NCBI RefSeq assembly: GCF_023898315.1
Contig: NC_064619.1
Location: 499,072,594 to 499,136,593, forward strand
Direction of reading: 5' to 3'
DNA: 64,000 nucleotides
Source of the DNA: Schistocerca nitens
Taxonomy: Eukaryota > Arthropoda > Insecta > Orthoptera > Acrididae
Part shown: in pieces, positions 53,987-63,853 of the stretch
Numbering within the stretch: position 1 is the stretch's first letter
Layout of the letters: each line of letters begins with the position of its first letter
Notes under the pieces: model-generated
The model's database searches: none
Seen by the model: only the letters and a program-made list of their open reading frames with translations
What the model was told of the DNA's origin: nothing
Position numbers and translations under genes: made by a program

Positions 53987-55408
53987 CACTCCTGGAAATG
54001 GAAAAAAGAACACATTGACACCGGTGTGTCAGACCCACCATACTTGCTCTGGACACTGCGAGAGGGCTGTACAAGCAATGATCACACGCACGGCACAGCG
54101 GACACACCAGGAACCTCGGTGTTGGCCGTCGAATGGCGCTAGCTGCGCAGCATTTGTGCACCGCCGCCGTCAGTGTCAGCCAGTTTGCCGTTGCATACGG
54201 AGCTCCATCGCAGTCTTTAACACTGGTAGCATGCCGCGACAGCGTGGACGTGAACCGTATGTGCAGTTGACGGACTTTGAGCGAGGGCGTATAGTGGGCA
54301 TGCGGGAGGCCGGGTGGACGTACCGCCGAATTGCTCAACACGTGGGGCATGAGGTCTCCACAATACATCGATGTTGTCGCCAGTGGTCGGCGGAAGGTGC
54401 ACGTGCCCGTCGACCTGGGACCGGACCGCAGCGACGCACGGATGCACGCCAAGACCGTAGGATCCTATGCAGTGCCGTAGGGGACCGCACCGCCACTTCC
54501 CAGCAAATTAGGGACACTGTTGCTCCTGGGGTATCGGCGAGGACCATTCGCAACCGTCTCCATGAAGCTGGGCTACGGTCCCGCACACCGTTAGGCCGTC
54601 TTCCGCTCACGCCCCAACATCGTGCAGCCCGCCTCCAGTGGTGTCGCGACAGGCGTGAATGGAGGGACGAATGGAGACGTGTCGTCTTCAGCGATGAGAG
54701 TCGCTTCTGCCTTGGTGCCAATGATGGTCGTATGCGTGTTTGGCGCCGTGCAGGTGAGCGCCACAATCAGGACTGCATACGACCGAGGCACACAGGGCCA
54801 ACACCCAGCATCATGGTGTGGGGAGCGATCTCCTACACTGGCCGTACACCACTGGTGATCGTCGAGGGGACACTGAATAGTGCACGGTACATCCAAACCG
54901 TCATCGAACCCATCGTTCTACCACTCCTAGACCGGCAAGGGAACTTGCTGTTCCAACAGGACAATGCACGTCCGCATGTATCCCGTGCCACCCAACGTGC
55001 TCTAGAATGTGTAAGTCAACTACCCTGGCCAGCAAGATCTCCGGATCTGTCCCCCATTGAGCATGTTTGGGACTGGATGAAGCGTCGTCTCACGCGGTCT
55101 GCACGTCCAGCACGAACGCTGGTCCAACTGAGGCGCCAGATGGAAATGGCATGGCAAGCCGTTCCACAGGACTACATCCAGCATCTCTACGATCGTCTCC
55201 ATGGGAGAATAGCAGCCTGCATTGCTGCGAAAGGTGGATATACACTGTACTAGTGCCGACATTGTGCATGCTCTGTTGCCTGTGTCTATGTGCCTGTGGT
55301 TCTGTCAGTGTGATCATGTGATGTATCTGACCCCAGGAATGTGTCACTAAAGTTTCCCCTTCCTGGGACAATGAATTCACGGTGTTCTTATTTCAATTTC
55401 CAGGAGTG
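53987..55408 (+). mobile_element. Tc1-like transposon, copy 3 (1,422 bp)
   Basis: Termini CACTCCTGGAAATGG and CAGGAGTG, with TA at 53985-53986 and 55409-55410. Inserted in an old RTE-like LINE whose sequence continues on both sides. The AATAAA signal of copies 1 and 2 reads ACTAAA here (~55346-55351). Confidence 0.96.
54231..55253 (+). CDS. Tc1-like transposase, intact frame with 4-residue extension
   Basis: 340 aa from the same MPRQRGREPYVQL start as copy 1. It encodes the paired helix-turn-helix region and the full D155, D244, E277 triad with 32 residues between the last two. The usual stop TAA after AAKGG reads TAT, adding YTLY before TAG at 55251-55253. It has a few private substitutions relative to copy 1, such as HVGHEVSTIH for HVGREVSTVH, ALECVSQ for ALEGVSQ and RQMEMAW for RQVEMAW. 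None hits the triad. Activity is unproven; the altered poly(A) signal could reduce expression. Confidence 0.93.
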   Translation: MPRQRGREPYVQLTDFERGRIVGMREAGWTYRRIAQHVGHEVSTIHRCCRQWSAEGARARRPGTGPQRRTDARQDRRILCSAVGDRTATSQQIRDTVAPGVSARTIRNRLHEAGLRSRTPLGRLPLTPQHRAARLQWCRDRREWRDEWRRVVFSDESRFCLGANDGRMRVWRRAGERHNQDCIRPRHTGPTPSIMVWGAISYTGRTPLVIVEGTLNSARYIQTVIEPIVLPLLDRQGNLLFQQDNARPHVSRATQRALECVSQLPWPARSPDLSPIEHVWDWMKRRLTRSARPARTLVQLRRQMEMAWQAVPQDYIQHLYDRLHGRIAACIAAKGGYTLY

Positions 55409-55931
55409 TATATCCTTTCTGTGTCGTGCGTCACGACTTACTTTGCTTCCAATGTAGCAGAATTCCTTGCCTTTATCTACTTGTGGTCCCCAATTCTGAT
55501 GTAAAATTTATCGTTAATCTCATTTCTGGTACTCAGCATGATCTTCTTACGTCGGTTTACTCTCAGTCCACATTCTGTAATCAGTAGACCAAACGTACCA
55601 TTCAGCAGATCCTGTAACTCTTCTCCACTTTCACTGAGTACAGCAATGTCATCAGCGAATCTAAATCACTACCATCCTTTTACCATGAGTTTTAATCTGA
55701 CTCCGGAACCATTCTTTTACTTCAGCCATTGCTTCTTCAATGTACAGGTTGAAGAGATGAGACGAAAGACTACATCCCTGGTTCATACCCTTTCCAATCC
55801 GAGTACTTCGTTCTCGGTCTTCCATTCTTGTTTTTCCTCGCGGTTCTTGTACGTATTGTATATTACTCGTGTTTGGCTACAGCTTATTCCTGTTATCCTG
55901 AAAATTTCTAAGATACTGCTCCATTTTATTT

Positions 55932-56619
55932 GTTGTTGTTGTTGTTGTGGTCTTCAGTCCTGAGACTGGTTTGATGCAGCTCTCCATGCTACTCTATCCT
56001 GTGCAAGCTTCTTCATCAACCAGTACGTGCTGCAACCTACATCCTTCTGAATCTGCTTAGTGTATTGATCTCTTGGTCTCCCTCTACGATTTTTACCCTC
56101 CACGCTGCCCTCCAATGCTAAATTTGTGATCCCTTGATGCCTCAAAACATGACCTACCAACCGATCCCTTCTTCTAGTCAAGTTGTGCCACAAACTTCTC
56201 TTCTCCCCAATCCTATTCAATACCTCCTCATTAGTTACGTGATCTACCCACCTTATCTTCAGCATTCTTCTGTAACACCACATTTCGAAAGCTTCTATTC
56301 TCTTCTTGTCCAAACTGGTTATCGTCCATGTTTCACTTCCATACATGGCTACACTCCATACAAATACTTTCAGAAACGACTTCCTGACACTTAAATCTAT
56401 ACTAGATGTTAACAAATTTCTCTTCTTCAGAAACGATTTCCTTGCCATTGCCAGTCTACATTTTATATCGTCTCTACTTCGACCATCATCAGTTATTTTA
56501 CTCCCTAAATAGCAAAACTCCTTTACTACTTTAAGTGTCTCATTTCCTAATCTAATCCCCTCAGCATCACGCGATTTAATTTGACTACATTCCATTATCC
56601 TCGTTTTGCTTTTGTTGAT
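55932..56619 (-). mobile_element. RTE-like LINE, 5'-truncated, nested in another RTE
   Basis: Minus-strand copy of the same family as 14994-18238, ending in the (TTG)n tail at 55932-55950. Flanks GCTCCATTTTATTT (55918-55931) and GTTCCGTTTCATTT (56620-56633) match at 11 of 14 positions and look like an aged target duplication. Confidence 0.88.
55954..56619 (-). CDS. RTE-like reverse transcriptase C-terminal part, open
   Basis: About 220 aa open without stops (the formal frame opens in flanking sequence at 56640). It starts INKSKTRIMECSQIKSRDAE just after the active-site region and continues through FCYLGSKITDDGRSRDDIKC, RKSFLKVFVWSVAMYGSETW and MWCYRRMLKIRWVDHVTNEE, ending RVAWRAASNQSQD. No endonuclease or catalytic palm is included, so it encodes no working enzyme. 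It preserves the 23 bp deleted near 17880 in the full-length copy. Confidence 0.85.
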   Translation of the reverse strand: MNKSKTRIMECSQIKSRDAEGIRLGNETLKVVKEFCYLGSKITDDGRSRDDIKCRLAMARKSFLKKRNLLTSSIDLSVRKSFLKVFVWSVAMYGSETWTITSLDKKRIEAFEMWCYRRMLKIRWVDHVTNEEVLNRIGEKRSLWHNLTRRRDRLVGHVLRHQGITNLALEGSVEGKNRRGRPRDQYTKQIQKDVGCSTYWLMKKLAQDRVAWRAASNQSQD

Positions 56620-57074
56620 GTTCCGTTTCATTTGTCGCACGCTATTTCTTGGTCGACAAATCCTATGAATGTGTCTTTATTTTTCTTTAAGTCTAGCTTC
56701 TCTGGTGCCTTTACGCTTCTTTAAGCCAAACTGGTTGTCGTCTAACAGATCCACAATTTTCTTTTCAATTTTTCTATAGGTTATTCTGACTAGCATCTCC
56801 GATGCAAGAATGTTAAGCTGACTGCGCTATAGTTCGGGCACTTTGCTGTCTTGGGGCGTTGTATCGATAATGGTTTCCCGCTTATCTGAGGGCATGTGTC
56901 CAGACAAACAGTTTCTACGTACGAACCTGAATTATTGTTTGGTTGCCACGTCTCTCAATGTTCGTAATAATTCCGCAGGAGTTTTTTATATGCTTTCCAC
57001 CTTATTTTTATCGCAAGTGTTCCAGACTTTGAGGCTTATGAAATTACAAGGTAATTTATCTGTGGAATAAAAAC

Positions 57075-57480
57075 ACTAAGAAAAATAACGGCAGTCAGTT
57101 ATAAAGTACACATCTTGGTATAGCTGCGAAATCAACGTCTGCTGCTGGTAACATTCTATACCGTGTTACTCCACCCCACGCATTGCAACATTCCTGGATC
57201 CTTCTTATCATGCTGTCCTCACGGAGGTCTAGACGTTACTGCTCAGCCCTGTCCTGTCTAGTGCGTGAAGAGTTCTTTGCAGGCCATTCGATTAAGTTAT
57301 TTCTACCATCACGAGTAACGTGTTCACGACGCAAGAGCGATTTGCTCGTTCACTTTCGTCTTGGAAGACGGACTCATTGCTGAAATACTGCTTGTAAGTC
57401 AGGACAACAGATCGGATGATCCTGTATCGATACTGCACAACCCTCAAACCATGACCATGCTAAACCCATGGTTGATGCTG
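57075..57480. other. unassigned sequence
   Basis: No feature recognised between the RTE remnant and the CR1-like fragment. Confidence 0.3.
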
Positions 57481-57484
57481 TCAG

Positions 57485-57810
57485 GCGTATTATGACATTT
57501 CTGGAGACCGGGTTCCGAAAACAACGATCGTGTGAAACCCAGCTCACTCTGGTCATTCACGAAACCCAGAAAACAGTAGATACAGGTGCCAGGTAGATGC
57601 CGTTTTCCTTGACTTTCGGTTGGCATTCGATACAGTTCCACTCTGCCTCCCAGTGAAGAAAATACGTGCGTGCAGAATGTCAGACTAACTGTGTAGCTGG
57701 ACTGAAGAGTTTCTAGCAATCATAACACAACGTAGCATGCTCAACGGAGAGAAGTCTTCAGTCATAAAAGTAACTTCGAGAGTGCTCTAAGAGAATGTTA
57801 CAGGATCATT
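57485..57810 (+). pseudogene. CR1-like LINE reverse transcriptase fragment
   Basis: IMTFLETGFRKQRSCETQLT at ~57488-57548 matches the fingers region of the CR1-like family at 13110-14359. The decayed palm block (AVFLDFR.AFDTVP-type) follows in shifting frames. It lacks the active site and the 3' part. Confidence 0.72.
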
Positions 57811-57929
57811 AGTTTTTAGAATACACACTTCTGGAAAAAAAAATCAGTACAGCTGGAAAGACGCCATCGATTTTGATCCGTTGACTGCTTAAGCCATCTG
57901 GGGGAGGGGGGGGGGGAGGGGTGGTAATG

Positions 57930-58107
57930 TCGTGTGACTAGGGCCTCCCGTCGGGTAGACCGTTCGCCGGGTGCAAGTCTTTCGATTTGACGCCACTTCG
58001 GTGACTTGCGCGTCGATGGGGATGAACCAAGTCGGGAATCCAACCCAGGCCCTTAGGATTGACATTCCGTCGCTCTGACCTCTCAGCTATCGGGGACGGA
58101 CTAGGGG
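57930..58107 (-). mobile_element. tRNA-derived SINE of a further family
   Basis: On the minus strand: CCCCGATAGCTGAGAGGTCA (A-box), GGTTGGATTCCCGAC (B-box), then GGCGTCAAATCGAAAGACTT and a CCGACGGGAGGCCCTAGTCA end. Related to 63602-63853. No target duplication was resolved because poly-G runs adjoin it. Confidence 0.82.
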
Positions 58108-58199
58108 GGGGGGGGTAGTAGATATACTGATAATGGTTTCAACGTCGTTCGACAACAGATAGCATAGTGGCATAGCTACCAGAGCGCCGTCTGTGTCTA

Positions 58200-58680
58200 C
58201 TCTTTAACGGGGAATGTTCATTGTCAGAAGGCTCAGTAAGATGCAAACGTGTGAATCAGGCAGGCAAATATGCCACAGACACGCGAGTTTGAAAGGGGTC
58301 AAATTATGCCCTTCCGAGTGGCGTGATGGTCCTTTCGGAAAATTGTCACACAAGTTGAATGTACTGCGTCAGTTGTGCAACGCTGCTGGTATCACTGGAC
58401 ACGTGAACATTCTGGCCCTCCACGCAGGACAGACGCTCGCCATCATCATCGTATTGTAAGCGTAGCAGTGGCAGATTGTAGACCTACAACGGGACAGATA
58501 GGAGTCCTTGTGAGCTCAGACGTGTCAACAAGAACTGTTGCGAACCGGTTATTAACAGTGGGACTAGGGCAAGCACACCTTCCGTCAAACTCAGATAGAT
58601 CGCGCGCCTTCCATTTTCTACACACGGACAGCACTCTCACTGATACTACATGCACCGTGCGTGTGCCTGACTAGCAGTTA
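58200..58680 (+). pseudogene. Tc1-like transposase N-terminal remnant
   Basis: The plus strand encodes a decayed REFERGQIMPFRVA block (~58277), then WYHWTREHSGPPRRTDARHH and SSDVSTRTVANRLLTVGLGQ, the two helix-turn-helix halves of Tc1 transposases. The catalytic domain is absent. A related but distinct family from the 1,422-bp element. Confidence 0.72.
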
Positions 58681-58795
58681 TTCCTCGCCAGGTGACGCTG
58701 GACGGGTTTATATCGATAGCAGGTCACTGGCCATAATGAACTGGTTGATCAGTGAATGTAGGAATATGTCTCTCTCCTTGTAACCACTGTTCGCA

Positions 58796-58987
58796 ACCGG
58801 TCGCTGTGGCCGAGCGGTTCTAGGCGCTTCAGTCCGGAACCGCGCTGCTGTTAAGGTCGCAGGTCTGAATCCTGTCTCGGGCATGGATGTGTGTGATGTC
58901 CTTAGGTTATTTGGGTTTAAGTGGTTCTAAGTTCTAGGGGACTGATGACCTCAGATGTTAAGGCCCATAGTGCTCAGAGGCATTTGA
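58796..58987 (+). mobile_element. tRNA-derived SINE, full length
   Basis: Plus-strand main-family copy from ACCGGTCGCTGTGGCCGAGC to the TGAAC end. Its B-box is mutated (GGTCTGAATCC). Probable duplication ACTGTTCGCA (58786-58795) and ACTGTTTGCA (58988-58997). Confidence 0.9.
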
Positions 58988-59053
58988 ACTGTTTGCACAA
59001 AAGACTGATGTCGGCTAAATACTCTACCTCAAGCCAGGCCAAGATTTGCGCTC

Positions 59054-59253
59054 GTCTGCCTCGGTAGCTGCGCGGTCAGCGTGGCGGATTGAAAACCAAA
59101 GTGGTCCGGGTTCGATTCCTAGACGGGTCGGAGATTTTTTCCGATTGGGGACTGGCTGCTGTGTTGTCCTCACGTCATAATTGACTTCCCAATATTGACA
59201 CGGCTGTGTGGGGACGTCCCGAAATCCAGTAAATAAAAAAGAAAGAAAAAAAA
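59054..59253 (+). mobile_element. tRNA-derived SINE of another family with poly-A tail
   Basis: Starts GTCTGCCTCGGTAGCTGCGC (A-box), B-box GGTTCGATTCC, body GGAGATTTTTTCCGATTGGG ... GGGACGTCCCGAAATCCAG and an A-rich tail. Flanked by AAGATTTGCGCTC (59041-59053) and AAGATTTACGCTC (59254-59266), a 13-bp duplication with one mismatch. Confidence 0.94.
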
Positions 59254-59266
59254 AAGATTTACGCTC

Positions 59267-60100
59267 CCGAAGAGCGCTCGCACTCCGCAAGCGCAGCCGA
59301 CTTTGCTCAACACTCCGGCTTCCCCCACCACTCCACTATTCCAAGAGCAGGTGAGCGAGTAAGACAGCTATATGCCGAAGGCTGCACACGTAGGAAACTC
59401 AGGAAGACGTGTTTGCAACACAATGCGACTACTTGTAACATGCGTGTAGCATACTCTTATAAGAAGGACCGACATTTTGATTTTAGTGCATAGTGATGCT
59501 GAATATAATAAACAGCGTATCGTAAGTGTACTCTACGAGATTACAAACAGTGGATAACAAAAATCTAAAGAGCCACAGTGGTGGAAGAAAGAACACGCCA
59601 AGAGCCGACCCGTATTTCTCATGAACAGAGTGAGTGACCATTTACATGTTCTTGCTAGGAATAACAAGTGCACTCTCCCACGTCTGGAAGTACTACACAG
59701 CTCAAAACACATTCCAAGACAAAACACTACTAAATCTTAATCTATGAGTGTTGATATCAAAATCTGTGGTATTGTTACCTATCCTGATGATGAGTCATAC
59801 GTCGAAACAAGGTACAGTATTTAAAAACTTAAAGTGAGATTACAAAGGCTTATAACTCTATAAAATCTATTTATAAATTAAGGATAGTACATCGGTGAGT
59901 CTGAAATATACTTTCACTGTATAATGACGCTTACTGGAAAATCCACATACATTAGATTGATAATACTATTTCTGTTTGGTCTTCCTAAACTCAAATTCTG
60001 ATTTATCATGGAGGGATGCTGCCTGAGCTTTTAGCAGCGGCAAGTGCGGAAACACACACAGACGATGTAACGGAAAAGAAGCAGTATCTTCATGGGCCTA
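59267..60100. other. unassigned sequence
   Basis: Nothing recognised on either strand. Confidence 0.35.
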
Positions 60101-60107
60101 TTTTTTT

Positions 60108-60162
<55 letters not shown>
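60101..60162. repeat. poly-T plus (GT)n microsatellite
   Basis: An 11-base T run is followed by a GT run of ~48 bp. Confidence 0.96.
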
Positions 60163-60163
<1 letters not shown>

Positions 60164-60164
60164 C

Positions 60165-60920
60165 GAGTGTGATATATGCAGTGACTGGTAACGAGATATG
60201 ACTTAATGGCGTAGTATTAGTGTTAGGATTGTCAGATAACGTGTTTTCAGAGCTCACAGACAGAAGGACTGCACAGGATGTAGAAATATTTGTAACTGCT
60301 GACACCAGAACTGTAAGTTATTATAAGCCTTTTTCTTAACTGTTAACTACTACGAGTATACAGAAGGGATCTGTGTGCCATACCACAAAAGGAATTACTG
60401 CTTACTGCAGCTTTTAAGACTGCGTATGCTGTACAATTAGAAGAACTGCTGGTGAGTAAGAGACGGGTTTTAGTGACTTACAAACATAAGTAAACTGACA
60501 TTTCAACCAAATTAGACAATGTTTCGGTACAGATTGAACTGCGGGCTCTGTCTCCCTGAAGACTCACGCCATCTCTGGACAAACACCAGTACGCTTATGC
60601 CGCTCAGTACCAGTGCGGTAGTCAGTATTTACGCGTCACATAACGATCAACACAGTGTGCTCTTTGTTAGGAGTAAAGGCTTTGTTGTTCAACCTCCGCT
60701 GACCTTTGGAATCAGTGTTAATGAAAGGCTGTATTCGCACAAGACGAAGAACGTTTCGGAAACGTTCTTTGTCGAGTATATTGACTGCGTCCAACTAAAC
60801 AATAAAACTACGGATTCCCTTCTGCACGTTGATAAATCAGAGTTTAGGTAGAGTAAAACAGATTTATTTGCAAGTATAATAAACTTCAGTAGAGGCAAGC
60901 CCTTGGAGCACCGCTGTACT
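60165..60920. other. unassigned, probably intronic
   Basis: No repeat recognised. The 110-aa frame at 60519-60851 has no known domain. If the exon at 60924-60981 is real, this lies in the intron downstream of it. Confidence 0.35.
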
Positions 60921-60923
60921 TAC

Positions 60924-60981
60924 CCTGTTAAAGCCGGCGTTCAGGTACGGGATGACGGCTGCCTCTTCCTTTTCCGCCGTG
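60924..60981 (-). CDS. candidate internal exon of an unrecognised host gene (58 nt)
   Basis: On the minus strand the block is preceded by a T-rich acceptor TTTGTTTCTAG and followed by a canonical donor GTAAGTAC. Reading from its second base gives TAEKEEAAVIPYLNAGFNR with no stop. Exon composition is GC-rich between AT-rich flanks. The acceptor enters at phase 1 and the donor is phase 0, which fits the phase-0 acceptor of 32642-32809; joined, they would encode one continuous helical segment. The short length means splice signals carry most of the evidence. I cannot name the protein. Confidence 0.68.
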
Positions 60982-60985
60982 CTAG

Positions 60986-61430
60986 AAACAAAACACAACA
61001 CAATTAACACTTGTTTGGGGGTAAATGCTTCATATCTGGTCGATATGAAGTTAATATTGTATAACTACGCTAGGGTTATAAAAACTTATCTACTTTCTGA
61101 CGAAACAAAGTTATTAATGCCAAGCACTCCAAAAAAGCGCTTACAGATTATTATATAGTAACACGGTGCAGAAAAGTTCTAGATTTAATGTCTAAAATAA
61201 TTGTCTTTGATCTTTAGTAATAGTCGACAGTCCAAGTTGGAGAAAAAGAAAGAAATGATTAGCGTTTGACGTCACGCCGACCACGAGTTCATTAGACAAA
61301 GTCGTGAACGAGTAAGGAATACGTCCCTGTCCTTCCAAAGTAACCATCCAGTCAAGGGCCTTTGATGGTTTTTTGGTATGTCTTATGTTATTGGAACTTC
61401 TAAGGTGCAAATCGCAGCACATTATGCCTA
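60986..61430. other. unassigned, probably intronic
   Basis: No recognised feature. Confidence 0.35.
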
Positions 61431-61437
61431 GAGGACA

Positions 61438-62765
61438 AACACTTTAAGCTTACCGCCGTCTTTCGGACTTTGAGAATGGTAGAATCATAGACATGGGGGA
61501 AATGGGAGGATGATATCGACACATCACACTGACAGTTGGCTATAACGTAATTACTACAGAACGAATGGAGACAATGTGGACTTAGAACGATAGTGTCCTT
61601 TCAGAAGGATTACATAACGATAAGTTCGCAGGATTGTTCGACATTGTCTGACTAACAGAAGGATGACAACAGCTGAAGTTCGGTTAAAGGTTATAAGACT
61701 ATACGGGAAGTATCATCACGAACCTTGTAGGCAACCGACTGCTGGAAACTGGGTTGAGAGCTTGACTTGTGGGGTGTATTTTTCCTTCTTTTACTGCTGC
61801 TGTTTATTTTGTAAGATTTGTGTTGAGTCTTATACCAGCACTAGCGGGAAGTTGCGTCGCTAGCCGATATAACAGGGCAATCTTTTGCGACCCCAATACA
61901 CCGCCCTCTCTTCCCAGAGTAGTTTTTTGGTGGTCCGGATCCTTCCGTGCCATCTCCCTGTCGATCCAACTGCGGTGAAGATTCCTGGAACGCTTGCGTC
62001 AGTTCTCTCTATTGAGTTACTAAATAAACAGCCACACTTCTCACAAACAGGGATATATTTTGCCCAACATTTTCACTATTACTTTTCACAACACAACTAA
62101 CAATTGCTATAATGAGATTTTCACTCTGCAGCGGAGTGTGCGCTGATATGAAACTTTCTGGCGGATTGAAACTGTGTGCCGGACCGAGACTCGAACTCGG
62201 GACCTTTGCCTTTCGCGGGCAAGTGCTCTACCAACCGAGCTAATTCTGTTTGAGGTGGTCAAATCGACGCCAATGTGTGTGTAGATAACACAGCAAAAAT
62301 TCTCACAAAACAGCGATTTTCGAAATCCATACCTCTCCAGCTTGTGGAATCGTGATGTGGGGAGCTATTGAATAAAACAACAGGATGATTTGGTAATTGT
62401 TGAAGGGATGAATGCCCGCCCGGAGTTGGCAAGAATGATAAACCCAATTATTAAGCCTTACCAAATGGCATAATCAAGTAGGATAATGGAGAGTCACATT
62501 TTAGTTTATGAGATTTACGTCTTGTGCACATCCTTAAGTAGCCCGTCCGATCCCCTGATTTGTCTCCCTTTGAGAATGTCTGGGATTCGACTAGAAGACG
62601 TATACTCTTACACCAGTCTTCAAACAGCAGCCAGCAATCTTGATGAGCTGGCACAGTATGTTTTTCACGCATGTGAAGAACTTCTTCAGCATGAAATTTA
62701 TAGGTTGTTTGTTTCCATGTCGAAACGAATAAAAAACTGTATTCCAAGCACCTGGATATCTTGTT
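61438..62765 (+). pseudogene. Tc1-like element remnant, interrupted by a SINE
   Basis: Plus-strand blocks in order: RRLSDFENGRIIDMGEMGG (helix-turn-helix, ~61450-61510); after the interruption, DDLVIVEGMNARPELARMIN and PIIKPYQMA (~62385-62465, region between the first and second catalytic residues); and LSPFENVWDSTRRRI (~62560-62605, with the Glu of the triad). The second Asp motif is not recognisable and many frameshifts occur. The stretch 61770-62110 does not match the element and may be a further insertion. Confidence 0.75.
62112..62252 (-). mobile_element. tRNA-derived SINE fragment, another family
   Basis: The minus strand has AGCTCGGTTGGTAGAGCACT (A-box) and GAGTTCGAGTCTCGGTCCGG (B-box), followed by GCCAGAAAGTTTCATATCAG and CACTCCGCTGCAGAGTG. 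The 5' end is cut at ~62252. It lies inside the Tc1-like remnant. Confidence 0.82.
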
Positions 62766-62769
62766 GATG

Positions 62770-63590
62770 ATGGTCGTTAGTTCAGAATGGAATGAAAGTT
62801 GAATCACATCATACTCGTCATACGATGAACATCTCCATTACGTTAAATAAATATCGGACTGGTACTTCACAGTGTAACACTGTTTTTTCCACCAGCGTAT
62901 GAAATTAAAGAACTTCGCGTTTTTGGCCGGCCACTGCCTCATCGTCTGCCTATGGCGGCACTGGACGTCGAGAGGAAGGGGACACGTGGTCAGAATACTG
63001 CGCTTCTGGACGTTAATGTTGACTTTTCCAAAACGTTCCTCTGTTCCTCCTTCAAGTAGCCCTTCCATTGACCTTATGAGGCTACGTTTACCCTTTCTAG
63101 TCTACGCACCATTACTGATGGCAATACTGGGAATCAGTCTCGCATCATCCAAACAGCAGTCAGGTACGCTGACCATTTCGCTTCGGAGAAGTGTTAAGCC
63201 ATGACGTCGCCTAGCATAGCAGCAGACTACTGTGACACGTAACAGGAGACGTCATAGCAAGTGTGACGCAAGAAACCTCGGCATCAAGGGGAGCATAAGC
63301 GCTGTCCCAAAAGAAGCCGCATTCAGGTTACGCAGACATTACAGAAGTACCCCCTAGAGCTTATGAAAGGAGAAATTACTACATCATTACATCATGGCCA
63401 ATGTTGTAAAACTGCTGACACTACGAAATGACCAGAGCAATGGTGTCATGGTTGCCCAAAAGCTACACGCGGTACATCAATTATGTTGTGGTTTAGGAGA
63501 CTGAGGTCATTCACCTGTGACTTCTACAGAACATATAGATTAACAATTCTTTAAACACGGCTTATCTGTATGATGTCTGATTTGCGGCTT
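62770..63590. other. unassigned sequence
   Basis: GC-richer around 62920-63060 (GGCCGGCCACTGCCTCATCG), but no family or splice pattern could be supported. The 101-aa frame at 62899-63204 has a hydrophobic end and no known domain. Confidence 0.35.
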
Positions 63591-63601
63591 CATGCGCTAT
63601 G

Positions 63602-63853
63602 GAAATGAAATGAGCGTACGGCATTGTGGGCCGGGAGTCCCCCATTCGGGGAAGTTCGGCCGCCAAGGGCAAGAACTTATTGCATTCGACGTCACAGTGG
63701 GCGACTTGTGCGTCGGAGATGGGAATGAAATGATGACAACACAACACCCGCTCCCTGAGAGAAGAAAATCTCCTGCCCCAGCCGGGAATCTAACCCGGGC
63801 CCCTTGGCGTGGCATTCCGCGGCGCTGACCACTCAGCTAACGGGGGTGGGCAT
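63602..63853 (-). mobile_element. tRNA-derived SINE, full length, same group as 57930-58107
   Basis: Minus strand: GTTAGCTGAGTGGTCAGCGC (A-box), GGGTTAGATTCCCGGCTGGG (B-box), then GAGATTTTCTTCTCTCAGGG and a distal GGACTCCCGGCCCACAATGC. Duplication CATGCGCTATG (63591-63601) and CATGCACTATG (63854-63864), one mismatch. Confidence 0.92.

Larger units (their letters stand above)
53690..57070 (-). mobile_element. RTE-like LINE (second family), broken by Tc1 copy 3 and by another RTE
   Basis: From 5' to 3' on the minus strand: a KIEKKIVDLLDDNQFGLKKR and KGTREA-type RT block at ~56690-56790; after an inserted RTE fragment (55932-56619), a GMNQGCSLSSHLFNLYIEEA block and active site FADDIAVLSE around 55640-55780; then, beyond Tc1 copy 3, the C-terminal ARHQGITF...AVEGKN.RGR-type region at ~53740-53830. 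Frameshifts and stops throughout; part of the palm is missing. Confidence 0.78.
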
